Shown here one piece after another: positions 27,365-36,085 of a stretch of 64,000 bases of DNA (position 1 is the stretch's first letter; the number at the start of each line of letters is the position of its first letter). The DNA is taken from positions 330,284 through 394,283 of the forward strand of contig NZ_LMEO01000034.1 in the NCBI RefSeq assembly GCF_001426375.1, in the 5' to 3' direction. The notes beneath the pieces are model-generated. The model was not told the origin of the DNA and ran no database searches. It saw only the letters and a list, made by a program, of their open reading frames with translations. This stretch comes from Paenibacillus sp. Root444D2. GTDB lineage: Bacteria; Bacillota; Bacilli; Paenibacillales; NBRC-103111. A program made the translations under genes and the position numbers.

Positions 27365-28000
27365 ATGGGAGTGCCATTCAAGCAAGGTGACATCGTATTA
27401 TTTCAAGGTGACAGTATTACGGATGCCGGCAGGGTGAGGGAAAATCCAGCTGATATGGGCAAAGGGTATGCGCTGATGACAGCAGCGCTGTTCGGTTCAT
27501 CTTATCCGGAACAACAGGTTACATTCCTGAACCGGGGGATTAGCGGGAATCGAGTGAAAGATCTGCAGTCTCGTTGGGAACAGGACTGCATCGCACTACA
27601 GCCGAGCTGGGTTTCCATCTATATTGGTATTAACGACTGCTGGAGACGATATGACCGGAACGATCCTACATCTGTGGAACAATTCGAAGAAGGTTACCGG
27701 GAACTGCTTGTCCGCACGAAAGAGGAACTCGGGGCTAAGCTGATTATGATCGAGCCATTCGTGTTGCCAGTGCCGGAAGACCGTAAGCAGTGGCGTGAAG
27801 ATCTAGATCCCAAAATTAATGTCGTGCGGGAGTTAGCACGGGAATTTGGTGCCCTTTTGGTTCCGCTGGACGGTATATTCGCACAGGCTTCGATGCTCGC
27901 ACCCTCCAGTTTCTGGGCACCAGACGGCGTGCACCCGTCACCGGCAGGACATGCGCTAATAGCCAAAGCTTGGCTTAAGGCGGTCGGAGTGGCAATATAA
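27365..28000 (+). CDS. SGNH/GDSL-family esterase
   Basis: A 211-residue SGNH hydrolase similar to rhamnogalacturonan acetylesterases. The four blocks are visible: nucleophile S17 in FQGDSITDAG, the glycine block with NRGISGN, the asparagine block GINDCWRR, and D187/H190 in DGVHPSPAGH. The start is ATG 27365, eight bases after AGGAGG. There is no signal peptide, so it probably deacetylates the imported glycan alongside the GH95-like enzyme. Confidence 0.85.
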   Translation: MGVPFKQGDIVLFQGDSITDAGRVRENPADMGKGYALMTAALFGSSYPEQQVTFLNRGISGNRVKDLQSRWEQDCIALQPSWVSIYIGINDCWRRYDRNDPTSVEQFEEGYRELLVRTKEELGAKLIMIEPFVLPVPEDRKQWREDLDPKINVVRELAREFGALLVPLDGIFAQASMLAPSSFWAPDGVHPSPAGHALIAKAWLKAVGVAI

Positions 28001-28819
28001 AACTTTTATATATGCGTACATAGTAAAAAAACTACGACGGACCAATTAACGCACACAGCTAATGAGGCCAAGCGGAAATAGACGTTTAACGGACCTGGAT
28101 GCCCTTAACAGCCTATTTGGAGCGATGATTCCGAGTTTACGGACTTCAGCGCTGTTATTCGGTTTCAATCTATCTTATTTTCATCATTTTAAGTCGATTA
28201 AGGGCTGTCGAGTCCATTAGATTTTCAAATTCAATCTTTTTCGGGGATTAACGTCGCTCCAGTCCTTTAGCTGGGAAAGATGAAGCTGAAGTTGATTTCG
28301 CACCCATTTCCTTAATGAACAGCTGTATGTTGATTGGTTAGTCTTAGAAAAAAAGAGGCTGTCTCAAAAGTGTTCGCATAATTGAGAACGCCCCGAGTTT
28401 TACGCAAAAGCACCTCCAATTCCACTAGCACAGTGGGAGATGGAGGTGCTTTATAGCTTATTTGGCGTGTAAAACATATCCATGTCTATCTCGCGTACAA
28501 ACCTAGCCTTCGGCTAGGTCATTTATAATATCTACATTTTGCTAAGGAATGAATAGGCAAGCTAGGTGTGCTAATTCCTTCTAACTATCGAGGTATTTCG
28601 TGAGATAAGACCACAGATCGTGCTTATGCTCTGCAAAAACATGACATTCTGAGAGCATTAGCGGTCAATAAGCAAACATAGCTTGCTTAAGTATCCATAA
28701 CAAGAGCTATTCGAACAAATAAGCAGTTTCAGTTGCCCTATTTTCCGTATCGAACCGCGTTAAACGGGTCCCCGAGCGCAGACTTGGGGGATATGGATTC
28801 AATCCTGACGAAGAGGCCT
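28001..28819. other. Long intergenic region, possible repeat and insertion-sequence scars
   Basis: No convincing gene is present in these 819 bases. At 28355-28372 there is GAGGCTGTCTCAAAAG, which resembles the ends of some insertion sequences, directly before a strong hairpin. A small hairpin CCTAGCC-TTC-GGCTAGG lies at 28502-28518. The histidine kinase gene expected beside the response regulator at 28820 is missing. Confidence 0.4.
28405..28455. terminator. Strong hairpin, probable terminator
   Basis: AAAGCACCTCC (28407-28417) pairs with GGAGGTGCTTT (28442-28452), with an inner CCACT/AGTGG stem. A-rich and T-containing flanks let it act in either direction, although the T-run is short. Confidence 0.7.
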
Positions 28820-29533
28820 TTAAGCCAACGATTCCTTCACAACAGGCTCAGTTAGCTTATAGCCAACGTTCCTGATGGTCATAATATATTCCGGATTGCG
28901 TGCATTGTTCTCAATTTTATCTCTCAAGTGAGAGATATGAACATCGACGATGCGGGTATCTCCGAGGAAGTGATAGTCCCACACCCCATGGAGAAGCTGC
29001 TGTCTGCTAAGGACTTTGCCGCGATGCTTACACAGGAAGAGCAGCAGCTCGAATTCCTTAGGTGTAAGTTCAATCGGGGAGCCATTCACCATAACTTCGC
29101 GTTGATCGGCTTTAATGGCGATTTGGCCAATCGTGATAGGCGCATTTTCTGTCGAGGACGGTAAGGTTTGGATTCGCCGATGTATGGCCTGTATACGAGA
29201 AATGAGCTCCTGCGGTGAAAAGGGTTTGGTCATATAATCGTCAGCTCCGTTATCCAAGCCGGCAATTTTATCCGTGAGATCCTGCATAGCTGTAAGCATA
29301 ATAATGGGTACAAGGTTATTCTGGTTTCTAAGCTTGCGGCACACTTGGAACCCGTCCATCTTCGGAAGCATTAAGTCGAGAACGATGAGATCGGGACGAA
29401 ACGTTTGGATGGCATCGAAGACAGCTTCGCCATCGAATACGCAATGGACTTCAAAACCTACAAGCTTCAAGTTGAATTCTATAAGCATGGAAATGGAAGG
29501 TTCGTCATCAACAACTAGGATTTTCTTTTTCAT
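28820..29533 (-). CDS. Orphan OmpR/PhoB-family response regulator
   Basis: A 237-residue regulator with a receiver domain (phosphorylated D53 in LIVLDLMLP, K103 in TKPF) and a winged-helix output domain (about 135-230, ending in the TIRNVGYKL signature). No histidine kinase gene lies up- or downstream; the DNA after its stop is the long empty region at 28001-28819. It therefore depends on a distant kinase, or its partner has been lost. It diverges from trmL. No target can be deduced. Confidence 0.9.
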   Translation of the reverse strand: MKKKILVVDDEPSISMLIEFNLKLVGFEVHCVFDGEAVFDAIQTFRPDLIVLDLMLPKMDGFQVCRKLRNQNNLVPIIMLTAMQDLTDKIAGLDNGADDYMTKPFSPQELISRIQAIHRRIQTLPSSTENAPITIGQIAIKADQREVMVNGSPIELTPKEFELLLFLCKHRGKVLSRQQLLHGVWDYHFLGDTRIVDVHISHLRDKIENNARNPEYIMTIRNVGYKLTEPVVKESLA

Positions 29534-29676
29534 CGATGGGTGGACTCCTTTTATCGAGGATAACTCTATTATGACAGCGCTCTATCATCGAGATATTAAG
29601 ATAAAGTTAACCCTGTGTAAAATTGCATTCCGTATTCGCTTATAATAGGATAGAGAATGAGGTGAATTTGACAGAG

Positions 29677-30141
29677 ATGGCTTTTCATATTGTATTAGTA
29701 GAACCTGAGATTCCTGCAAACACAGGTAACATTTCCAGAACCTGCGCAGCGACCGGCACATATCTCCATTTGGTTAGACCGCTAGGCTTTCAGACGGATG
29801 ACAAGACGTTAAAGCGCGCTGGATTGGACTATTGGCACTCCGTTAAGCTCGAGTATCATGACTCATTTGATGAGGTGCTAGAGGCTTACAAAGAGCATCG
29901 TTTTTTCTTTGCAACAACGAAGGCAACCAAACGTTACACAGATTTTACATTTCAGGACGGAGATTTTTTTGTTTTTGGCAAAGAAACCAAAGGACTTCCT
30001 GAGGAACTGTTAGCTCAGCATCCCGAAACATTGCTGCGGTTGCCAATGTCAGATGCGGTCAGATCGCTCAATTTATCGAATTCGGCAGCGATCATGCTGT
30101 ATGAAGGCTTGCGGCAGACCGGCTTCGTTGGTCTTGATTAG
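29677..30141 (+). CDS. trmL: tRNA (cytidine/uridine(34)-2'-O)-methyltransferase
   Basis: The 154-residue SPOUT-class enzyme methylates the ribose at wobble position 34 of tRNA-Leu using S-adenosylmethionine. It begins with MAFHIVLVEPEIPANTGNISRTCAA, the N-terminal signature, and contains the knot motifs FGKETKGLP and LPMSDAVRSLNLSNSAAI. I chose ATG 29677 because homologues begin here; upstream TTG and ATG codons would add residues not seen in the family. A TATAAT box lies at 29641-29646. It is a housekeeping gene unrelated to the sugar loci. Confidence 0.93.
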   Translation: MAFHIVLVEPEIPANTGNISRTCAATGTYLHLVRPLGFQTDDKTLKRAGLDYWHSVKLEYHDSFDEVLEAYKEHRFFFATTKATKRYTDFTFQDGDFFVFGKETKGLPEELLAQHPETLLRLPMSDAVRSLNLSNSAAIMLYEGLRQTGFVGLD

Positions 30142-30321
30142 AACTTAAGGCCTATCAATATTAGGGCTGAGCCGACATATTTGACAGGAAAAGAAAGTTT
30201 CAGCATGTCATTAGCAGGAGTTTCTTAAATAACGGCGAATAGTAATCCGTATCAGTCCGTATAGATATGCTAGATGAAGTAGAGGGCATGGAAAACGTGA
30301 GCGGAAGAGAGGTGAAGTCCT

Positions 30322-30579
30322 ATGATGAAGCCAGCCGGAGTCGTTCGTAAAGTCGATCAATTGGGACGTATTGTACTGCCTAAATCATTAAGAAAGCGAT
30401 ATCAAATGAATGAAGGAGATCCTGTCGAAATTTTGGTGCAGGGTGACCATATCATACTAGAGAGATATCGTCCAAAATGTGTGTTTTGCGGAAGTATGGA
30501 AAGTGTTAGTGAATTCAAAGAACGCTATATTTGCGGCGTATGTGTAACTGAAATGAACTTGCTAAAGGTTAGAGCGTAA
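30322..30579 (+). CDS. AbrB/SpoVT-type DNA-binding protein with a Cys4 tail
   Basis: This 85-residue protein has the swapped-hairpin AbrB DNA-binding domain (about 5-50: GVVRKVDQLGRIVLPKSLR). The C-terminal part differs from AbrB proper: CVFCGS and ICGVC form two CxxC pairs that could bind zinc. GAGAGGTGA precedes the start; a second ATG follows directly. AbrB relatives act as transition-state regulators that bind curved AT-rich DNA. The link to the neighbouring genes is unclear. Confidence 0.85.
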   Translation: MMKPAGVVRKVDQLGRIVLPKSLRKRYQMNEGDPVEILVQGDHIILERYRPKCVFCGSMESVSEFKERYICGVCVTEMNLLKVRA

Positions 30580-30585
30580 TAAAAG

Positions 30586-30630
30586 AAAAAGCATCGTTTC
30601 TCCAAGCGGAGAAAACAGATGCTTTTTTTG
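30586..30630 (+). terminator. Intrinsic terminator after the AbrB-like gene
   Basis: AAAAAGCATC (30586-30595) pairs with GATGCTTTTT (30618-30627), with an inner TTTCTCC/GGAGAAA stem and a T-run. Confidence 0.9.
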
Positions 30631-30645
30631 TTGCATTTCAATTGT

Positions 30646-30753
30646 TTATAAACCTTTTGTTTTGTCCTCGTTATAGGAAGCCGTCATCATAGCGACGATG
30701 AATAATAGAAAAACGGTATTAACGAGCCAAAATGTTGCTGATAAACCAAACAT
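30646..30753 (-). CDS. 35-residue membrane microprotein
   Basis: On the minus strand an ATG at 30753 sits just after AGGAGGTGCAGCA, a near-perfect ribosome binding site at good spacing. The 35-codon frame encodes MFGLSATFWLVN followed by a hydrophobic helix to MMTAS and a charged tail NEDKTKGL, then TAA at 30646-30648. That is one transmembrane span with a small cytoplasmic or outside tail. Tandem 35-bp repeats lie upstream in its leader. I know no function. The strong signal and sensible topology make it a better gene candidate than its size suggests. Confidence 0.65.
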   Translation of the reverse strand: MFGLSATFWLVNTVFLLFIVAMMTASYNEDKTKGL

Positions 30754-30772
30754 TGCTGCACCTCCTAATATA

Positions 30773-30842
30773 GGGATCTTTTAGCGTGCTAAAAGTCTCT
30801 CAGCTTTGGGATCTTTTAGCGTGCTAAAAGTCTTTCAGCTTT
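30773..30842. repeat. Two tandem 35-bp repeats, each with an 8-bp dyad
   Basis: Two copies (30773-30807 and 30808-30842) differ by one base, and the start of a third copy (GGGGATCC) follows. Each holds CTTTTAGC-GT-GCTAAAAG, a perfect inverted repeat. They lie 20 bases upstream of the microprotein start and could be operators or RNA hairpins in its leader. Confidence 0.85.
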
Positions 30843-30922
30843 GGGGATCCTAGAGCATAGTTAAGGCTTATTATACCCAACCATTCTAAAAAAAGAAACG
30901 AATAAAGTGTGAATAATTTCGG

Positions 30923-31996
30923 TTATTTAAAAAATAGAAAGTTGGTGGCTAGCGGTCTAAGCTTCCCATCAGATGGGCGATTGATGACACTGCCCCCCAT
31001 GACTAAAGTGGTGGAGCCGCCCCCATCCAAGTTATACGCATCCACAATGCCTAATTGCTGCATTTTGTCCTGCAGCTCAGCAAGTGTTGCTCCAGAATTA
31101 CCGCTTTCGTCATAGCCGTCGGTCACAATAAACAAAAGCTGGTCGTGCTTGTAGTTGGCCATGATGGTCCGCGCTGCTCTTGCCGGTGAGCTTTGCCACT
31201 GATAGGGAATCGACATCTTGTTACCATTCTTCAGGAGAACCGGAACGAAGGTAGATCCCATGATCGGGTTCAACTTGTCTAGCTCAGACTGAGTACTGAA
31301 CTTTCCGCCAATGAGCTTGCGGTCTTTATTCAGGCCAATGAAGGTTGTATCGTTGTTGGTAGGAAAGAAGCCATTCACATACTTCCCATTCATCATGGTT
31401 GTGTCGAGCGGATAGCGTTTGCCTTTGTTATCATCGGCGAAGCCCCCTGCATTCACACCAGCGATAGCCCCATAACGTGTGACTGCATCCAGCGTTGTTT
31501 CACTGGAGCCAATTTTATCCTTGCCAAGCACAAGTTTGATGGCCTTATCGCTCTTAAGGTTTACTTTAAGAGCATAACCTTTATAGTTGCTTTCATTCAA
31601 AGCAAAAAGTTTTAAGTCGATATTCCCAGATGAAGCTTGTCGAATTGGGCTGCCGAGCTTGGCTGTTATCCGTGTATCATAGATAATCCCGGGTATCGCA
31701 GCTTGTGCTGCAGCGTTCTGGAGCATGGCCGTTACTTCTGCGGCACTTTTCTCATAAAGCTCGAAATATTGCTGAATGATGGATTTGGTTTGCACAGCGT
31801 CGCTATTCGCTTTGGTCAGCAAGTTATCAAGCGTAAGCGTTTCTTGATGCAAAGAGATCGGCGTAGACGCCTTATGTATCAACGGGCTGATAGGGACATT
31901 CGCCGTAACGAAGAGCAGCCAAATCAGCATCCCCAGAAACGGGGCGCATGCAAGAAGAAGGACGCGGTTGATTTGTTGAATGCTGATCACGTTCAT
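30923..31996 (-). CDS. Membrane-anchored phosphodiester glycosidase (NAGPA domain)
   Basis: The 357-residue protein has an N-terminal membrane anchor (about 10-32, LLLACAPFLGMLIWLLFVTA) and an extracellular NAGPA-type domain from about 130 to the end. The signature is clear: AIAGVNAGGF, then TDGYDESGNSGATLAEL and NLDGGGSTTLV. The family cleaves GlcNAc-phosphodiester bonds and is often linked to exopolysaccharide or teichoic acid turnover. It overlaps the upstream coiled-coil gene by one base (TAATG), so the two are translationally coupled and probably work together. Confidence 0.88.
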   Translation of the reverse strand: MNVISIQQINRVLLLACAPFLGMLIWLLFVTANVPISPLIHKASTPISLHQETLTLDNLLTKANSDAVQTKSIIQQYFELYEKSAAEVTAMLQNAAAQAAIPGIIYDTRITAKLGSPIRQASSGNIDLKLFALNESNYKGYALKVNLKSDKAIKLVLGKDKIGSSETTLDAVTRYGAIAGVNAGGFADDNKGKRYPLDTTMMNGKYVNGFFPTNNDTTFIGLNKDRKLIGGKFSTQSELDKLNPIMGSTFVPVLLKNGNKMSIPYQWQSSPARAARTIMANYKHDQLLFIVTDGYDESGNSGATLAELQDKMQQLGIVDAYNLDGGGSTTLVMGGSVINRPSDGKLRPLATNFLFFK

Positions 31997-32430
31997 TACT
32001 TTAACACATCCAGATTTTTTTGCAGTTCTTCCAGCTTCTTCTTTACGTCGGCAAGCTGCGTATAGAGCTGGTTGCTGTTATCGGTTTTGCTGTTAGCGCT
32101 GTCCTTCGTGAAAGCCAGTAATTCATTCAGTGAGTCTACCTTTGTCTGTAAAGCTTTCATATCTGTCGTAACACTATCTTTTAATTGGGTCACTTGCTTC
32201 TGATAGTCTTGTTGAACCACTTGCAGTTGTTGCTGGGTTTGCTGTGCGATATCGGTTGCAATTTTTTGCCTCAAATGCTCTGTGTACATCATAGCAGCGG
32301 CGACTCCGATTGCGATCAGCATGACCCAACCCACAAACAAGTATACGTACGTTTTCTTTCTTACCTTGGTAGCCTTCGAAGCGGCGCGAGGGAAAGAATT
32401 CGCAGTCGTAGTCTCGATGGGCATGTTCAT
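31996..32430 (-). CDS. Membrane-anchored coiled-coil protein of unknown function
   Basis: A 144-residue protein with a basic N-terminal tail, one transmembrane helix (about 27-49) and a long glutamine-rich coiled coil to the end (about 50-144, heptads ending KKLEELQKNLDVLK). The start is the ATG at 32430, five bases after GAGGTGA. It is coupled to the phosphodiester glycosidase by a TAATG overlap. It may be a scaffold or regulator for that enzyme; no family is recognised. Confidence 0.75.
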   Translation of the reverse strand: MNMPIETTTANSFPRAASKATKVRKKTYVYLFVGWVMLIAIGVAAAMMYTEHLRQKIATDIAQQTQQQLQVVQQDYQKQVTQLKDSVTTDMKALQTKVDSLNELLAFTKDSANSKTDNSNQLYTQLADVKKKLEELQKNLDVLK

Positions 32431-32482
32431 GAAAATCACCTCTATTTACTAGTATAACATATTCCATATTTTTTACAGAATT

Positions 32483-34111
32483 TTAGATAGAATTCGCTGT
32501 TTTTCGATATTCATTTGGGGTGAGTCCCTCTAGTTTTTTGAAAACTTTGCTGAAATATTTCTCGTCCTGGTAACCGACCATCTCAGCTACTTGTGAAATC
32601 CGAAGATGTGGATTACGCAGCAAGACCTTTGCTTTACTCATGCGAATTTGACCTAAATAATCAGAGAGATTTACCTCGAACTCTTGCTTGAATTTCCGTG
32701 AGATGTACTCGCGGCTGAGGTAGAATCGATTCGCGATGTCCTGAAGAGAGACATCTTCGTGATAGTGCTTCTCAAGGAACTCGGCGATTTCAAAAATAAC
32801 GCTTTTGTCCTTTTGCTGACTCTCAAGAAGCAGTTTCGATAAGTGAACAATACTCCGAGTGAGTTCCTGCTGCCACAATGAGAGAGAAAGGATCCCGTAC
32901 TCATCCAACGGAACGATTAAACTGGATGGCTCATCCAGGAGCAGCTGTTTGACCTGATCTTCACTAATGTTAGAGAAAAATTGCTGCACCCAACGGCGCT
33001 TCATCACCCTATACTCCCGCCACCAATGGTCGAGCTGTTCGAGTGTAATGGCTTCACTCAGTTTAACGGCATCCATCCATGCTTGAATCGTTTCTTGAAT
33101 TTGGTCTATGCTGCCACTGCGAATAGCGAGTTGAATTCGTTCCTCGTATTGACTGAAAGTAAGCGCAGGCTGAATCGTTTTGGCAGTATTCAATGTACTG
33201 TGAATCCAAGTTTCCTTGGATTTGAGATTGCGCTGTCTGAGAGCATCACGGGCTTCCTGATAGGATAAAGCCAAATCCGTCGGGAAGGAGCGAGAGCTTC
33301 CGATACCGAAGTCCACGCGGGTATGAAGCGCGGTGCGAATCCCATCATTAATTTTAGCTAGAAATGCCTCAGAGCCAGATTGATCCTTCCATAGAAGCAA
33401 AACAATTTCGTTATCGCTGTTCCAATGGCGGAATGCATAACCGCGCTGATCGTTAATGAGGAATTCATTACATATGTTAATGAGAGAGAAGAACAGTAAA
33501 TCCAGATTATGACTGAATTTGTTCTTCACACTGCGTTCCATCGTATCTAAAGATAAAATAGCAACACGACATTCTCGGGTTGTCCGAGATAAATGAAATT
33601 CTTTCTCGAGCTGCTCGGCCGCTTGATCATAGGCGGAGGGTTCGGCAATTAAGTTCGATAGCAGCTTGTCCCAGTACATGGGCTTAATTTGGTTCATTTC
33701 AATATTCAGCTCTCGATTAGTATGACGAAGCTCCTCATCCTTATTCCAAGCCTGAATGGCTTTATCTAACGCTTCATTTAACTGCTCGGGATCAATGGGC
33801 TTTAATATATAGTCCGTTCCCCCATACTTCAACGTATGGCGAAGTAGAGAGAAGTCGTCATGGCCGCTAATGACGATCGTCTTCGAGTCAGGAGCATGCG
33901 TTTGCAGCCACTCAAGCAATTTTACACCATTCATAATGGGCATCATCATATCGGTCATAATAATCTCAGGATGATGGGTGTTCACCATATCAATGGCCGA
34001 TTCACCATCTTGGGCCTCCAGAATGGTTTCTATGCCATACTGTTTCCAGTTGACTAGCAGACGGATGGCGTCGCGCACATGCTTTTCATCATCGACAAGT
34101 AATGCTTTCAT
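32483..34111 (-). CDS. YesN-type response regulator (REC-AraC)
   Basis: A 542-residue regulator: a receiver domain with phosphorylated D54 (IIMTDMMMP), a long middle region and a C-terminal AraC domain (about 440-540, with FYLSREYISRKFKQEF and EKYFSKVFKKLEGLTP). It overlaps the kinase gene by four bases (ATGA), showing translational coupling. It should activate the transporter genes starting at 36086, which diverge from the kinase gene. Confidence 0.92.
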   Translation of the reverse strand: MKALLVDDEKHVRDAIRLLVNWKQYGIETILEAQDGESAIDMVNTHHPEIIMTDMMMPIMNGVKLLEWLQTHAPDSKTIVISGHDDFSLLRHTLKYGGTDYILKPIDPEQLNEALDKAIQAWNKDEELRHTNRELNIEMNQIKPMYWDKLLSNLIAEPSAYDQAAEQLEKEFHLSRTTRECRVAILSLDTMERSVKNKFSHNLDLLFFSLINICNEFLINDQRGYAFRHWNSDNEIVLLLWKDQSGSEAFLAKINDGIRTALHTRVDFGIGSSRSFPTDLALSYQEARDALRQRNLKSKETWIHSTLNTAKTIQPALTFSQYEERIQLAIRSGSIDQIQETIQAWMDAVKLSEAITLEQLDHWWREYRVMKRRWVQQFFSNISEDQVKQLLLDEPSSLIVPLDEYGILSLSLWQQELTRSIVHLSKLLLESQQKDKSVIFEIAEFLEKHYHEDVSLQDIANRFYLSREYISRKFKQEFEVNLSDYLGQIRMSKAKVLLRNPHLRISQVAEMVGYQDEKYFSKVFKKLEGLTPNEYRKTANSI

Positions 34112-35928
34112 TCCGTTTGCTCCCTTTTCATAGGAATGTGAATGACAATCCTAAGACCTTGTGGTTGTACATGTTCAATATCGAGAGTTGCATCATCGGT
34201 AAAATAGAGCTGTACTCGGGTTAGCACATTACTAAGTCCAATACAGGCTGCATCGGTTATGGAAGGGGTATTCAGTCGGCTTTTTACCTCGCGCAACCGC
34301 TCCTCCGTTATACCAATCCCATTATCTTCAATAATGAGCTTTAAATATTCATCCTCACGATCTGTAGGCATCGTTGCCTGAATACGTAATAAGCCTGTGG
34401 TTTCACTTGGTTTAAAACCATGCTTAAAATAATTTTCCACAAGCGGTTGAAGGATCATCTTGGGTACAGAGATTGCTTTTGTGCTTTCTTCGATGTCGTA
34501 AATAATTTCAAATTGATGCTCGAATCGCTGTTTTTGCAGCTCGAGATAAGCTTTAATATGTTCAATTTCCTTACGCAAAGGAACAACCGATTCGTTGGTG
34601 TTCATACTGTAATGCATCATTTTAGCCAGATATGAAATTAAAGCGTAAATCTTTGGAGCCTCGTGCTGTAAAGCTAATGTACCGATAGATTGCAGTGCGT
34701 TATTCAGAAAATGCGGATTGATCTGGGCTTGGAGTGCCATGAGCTGATTCGATTTGTTTGCAAGCTCTAAGCGGTATTCGCGCATGACCATTTGATTTAA
34801 ATCTTGCATCAGGCCATGGAATCGATTGGCGAGAATGCCCATTTCATCCGTTCGAGTGAGCTCGATATCGGCATTCAATTGGCCTAACTGAACTTGTCCC
34901 GCCTGTATGCGTGTGATATAACGAAGTAATTGTTTGATAGGCTCTGTAAATTTAATGCTGATATAAATGGTTCCGGCAATGACAATCAACATAAACAGAG
35001 TAAGGATCAAAGAATTAATTAACGTTAACTGTCTGGCACTTTTCGTTAATTGCTCGTAGGGAAGCCGCTTCACGATCGTCCAGTTCACATAGTCAGTTTT
35101 CATTTTTTCATAAATATTTATCCCCGCATAAGCGCCGTTTTTCCATTCATAGGAACCTTTTTGGAGATCACTATAAATCGCCTCATTCCCCCAGCTTGCT
35201 TCAAGAGGTTGTCCCCATTTAGAAACATCAGGACCGAACACGATGAACCCCTTATCATCCAGGATATACAGTTCTTCTTGGTCATGGGTGAATAAGCTTT
35301 GAGATATTTCTGAGACTAGATTCAGCTGAAGATCAATGATCAGCTCACCAATCGAGACGTTACTTGGGGAGTACATAATTTTACGGTGCATAGATAGGAC
35401 AGGGGTTGGAGCAGAATACACATTAAGTGCAATATTGTAATTATGGCTTTCATGAGTGGTTTCAAAATAAACGGTTTTGTTCTCGGGGAACTGCCGAAGA
35501 GATTCATATTTACCGATCGTGCTTCCTTGAATGTCGCTGCTCGCTAAATAAGAACGGTCGCTAACGGAGGCGTAAAGATAAATTTGTTTGATCTCTTTAA
35601 CCGAGTGGGACATGACCTGCAGTCCGCTTTTGATAACCTTATCACTCATGTAGTCGATTTCTTGCTCGGTTTGCAGAATATCGTATAGATAACCAACAGA
35701 TGAATACTGACCTGTATAAATCGTAGTGGATGCTTGGACAACACCATTTAAGTAGTTCAATAAATTCATTTTTGCTTGAGATATCAGGGCCGAATTATTC
35801 GTAATTGTGTCTTCTGTGACTTTCTCCTTGGTGAATATATAAGAAACAATAATGGATGTAGTGAATGGAACTAAGGTCGCAATGAGCAGAAAAAGGATTA
35901 ATTTATTACGTATACTATGACGAAACAA
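34108..35928 (-). CDS. YesM-type sensor histidine kinase
   Basis: A 606-residue membrane kinase with two transmembrane helices (about 12-32 and 295-318) flanking a Cache-like extracellular sensor, a HAMP domain, the His_kinase domain with H406 in QINPHFLNNALQSIG, and a HATPase domain with EDNGIGI. It senses an external sugar, or the loaded binding protein, and phosphorylates the coupled regulator. It diverges from the sugar transporter operon at 36086, the usual YesMN arrangement. Confidence 0.92.
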   Translation of the reverse strand: MFRHSIRNKLILFLLIATLVPFTTSIIVSYIFTKEKVTEDTITNNSALISQAKMNLLNYLNGVVQASTTIYTGQYSSVGYLYDILQTEQEIDYMSDKVIKSGLQVMSHSVKEIKQIYLYASVSDRSYLASSDIQGSTIGKYESLRQFPENKTVYFETTHESHNYNIALNVYSAPTPVLSMHRKIMYSPSNVSIGELIIDLQLNLVSEISQSLFTHDQEELYILDDKGFIVFGPDVSKWGQPLEASWGNEAIYSDLQKGSYEWKNGAYAGINIYEKMKTDYVNWTIVKRLPYEQLTKSARQLTLINSLILTLFMLIVIAGTIYISIKFTEPIKQLLRYITRIQAGQVQLGQLNADIELTRTDEMGILANRFHGLMQDLNQMVMREYRLELANKSNQLMALQAQINPHFLNNALQSIGTLALQHEAPKIYALISYLAKMMHYSMNTNESVVPLRKEIEHIKAYLELQKQRFEHQFEIIYDIEESTKAISVPKMILQPLVENYFKHGFKPSETTGLLRIQATMPTDREDEYLKLIIEDNGIGITEERLREVKSRLNTPSITDAACIGLSNVLTRVQLYFTDDATLDIEHVQPQGLRIVIHIPMKREQTE

Positions 35929-36085
35929 GGTGTATCAACTCGGTTTCTTTTTAGACTTTTCACCCTACATTGTAGCAGGAGAGGTCAACAAATTCCACCT
36001 AATGCATCACGATAATCTGTGTTTTGCCAAGAACAAGGGCTTTATACTTAGGGTATAGTTACATAATCGTAAGGGGGAAATTCCC

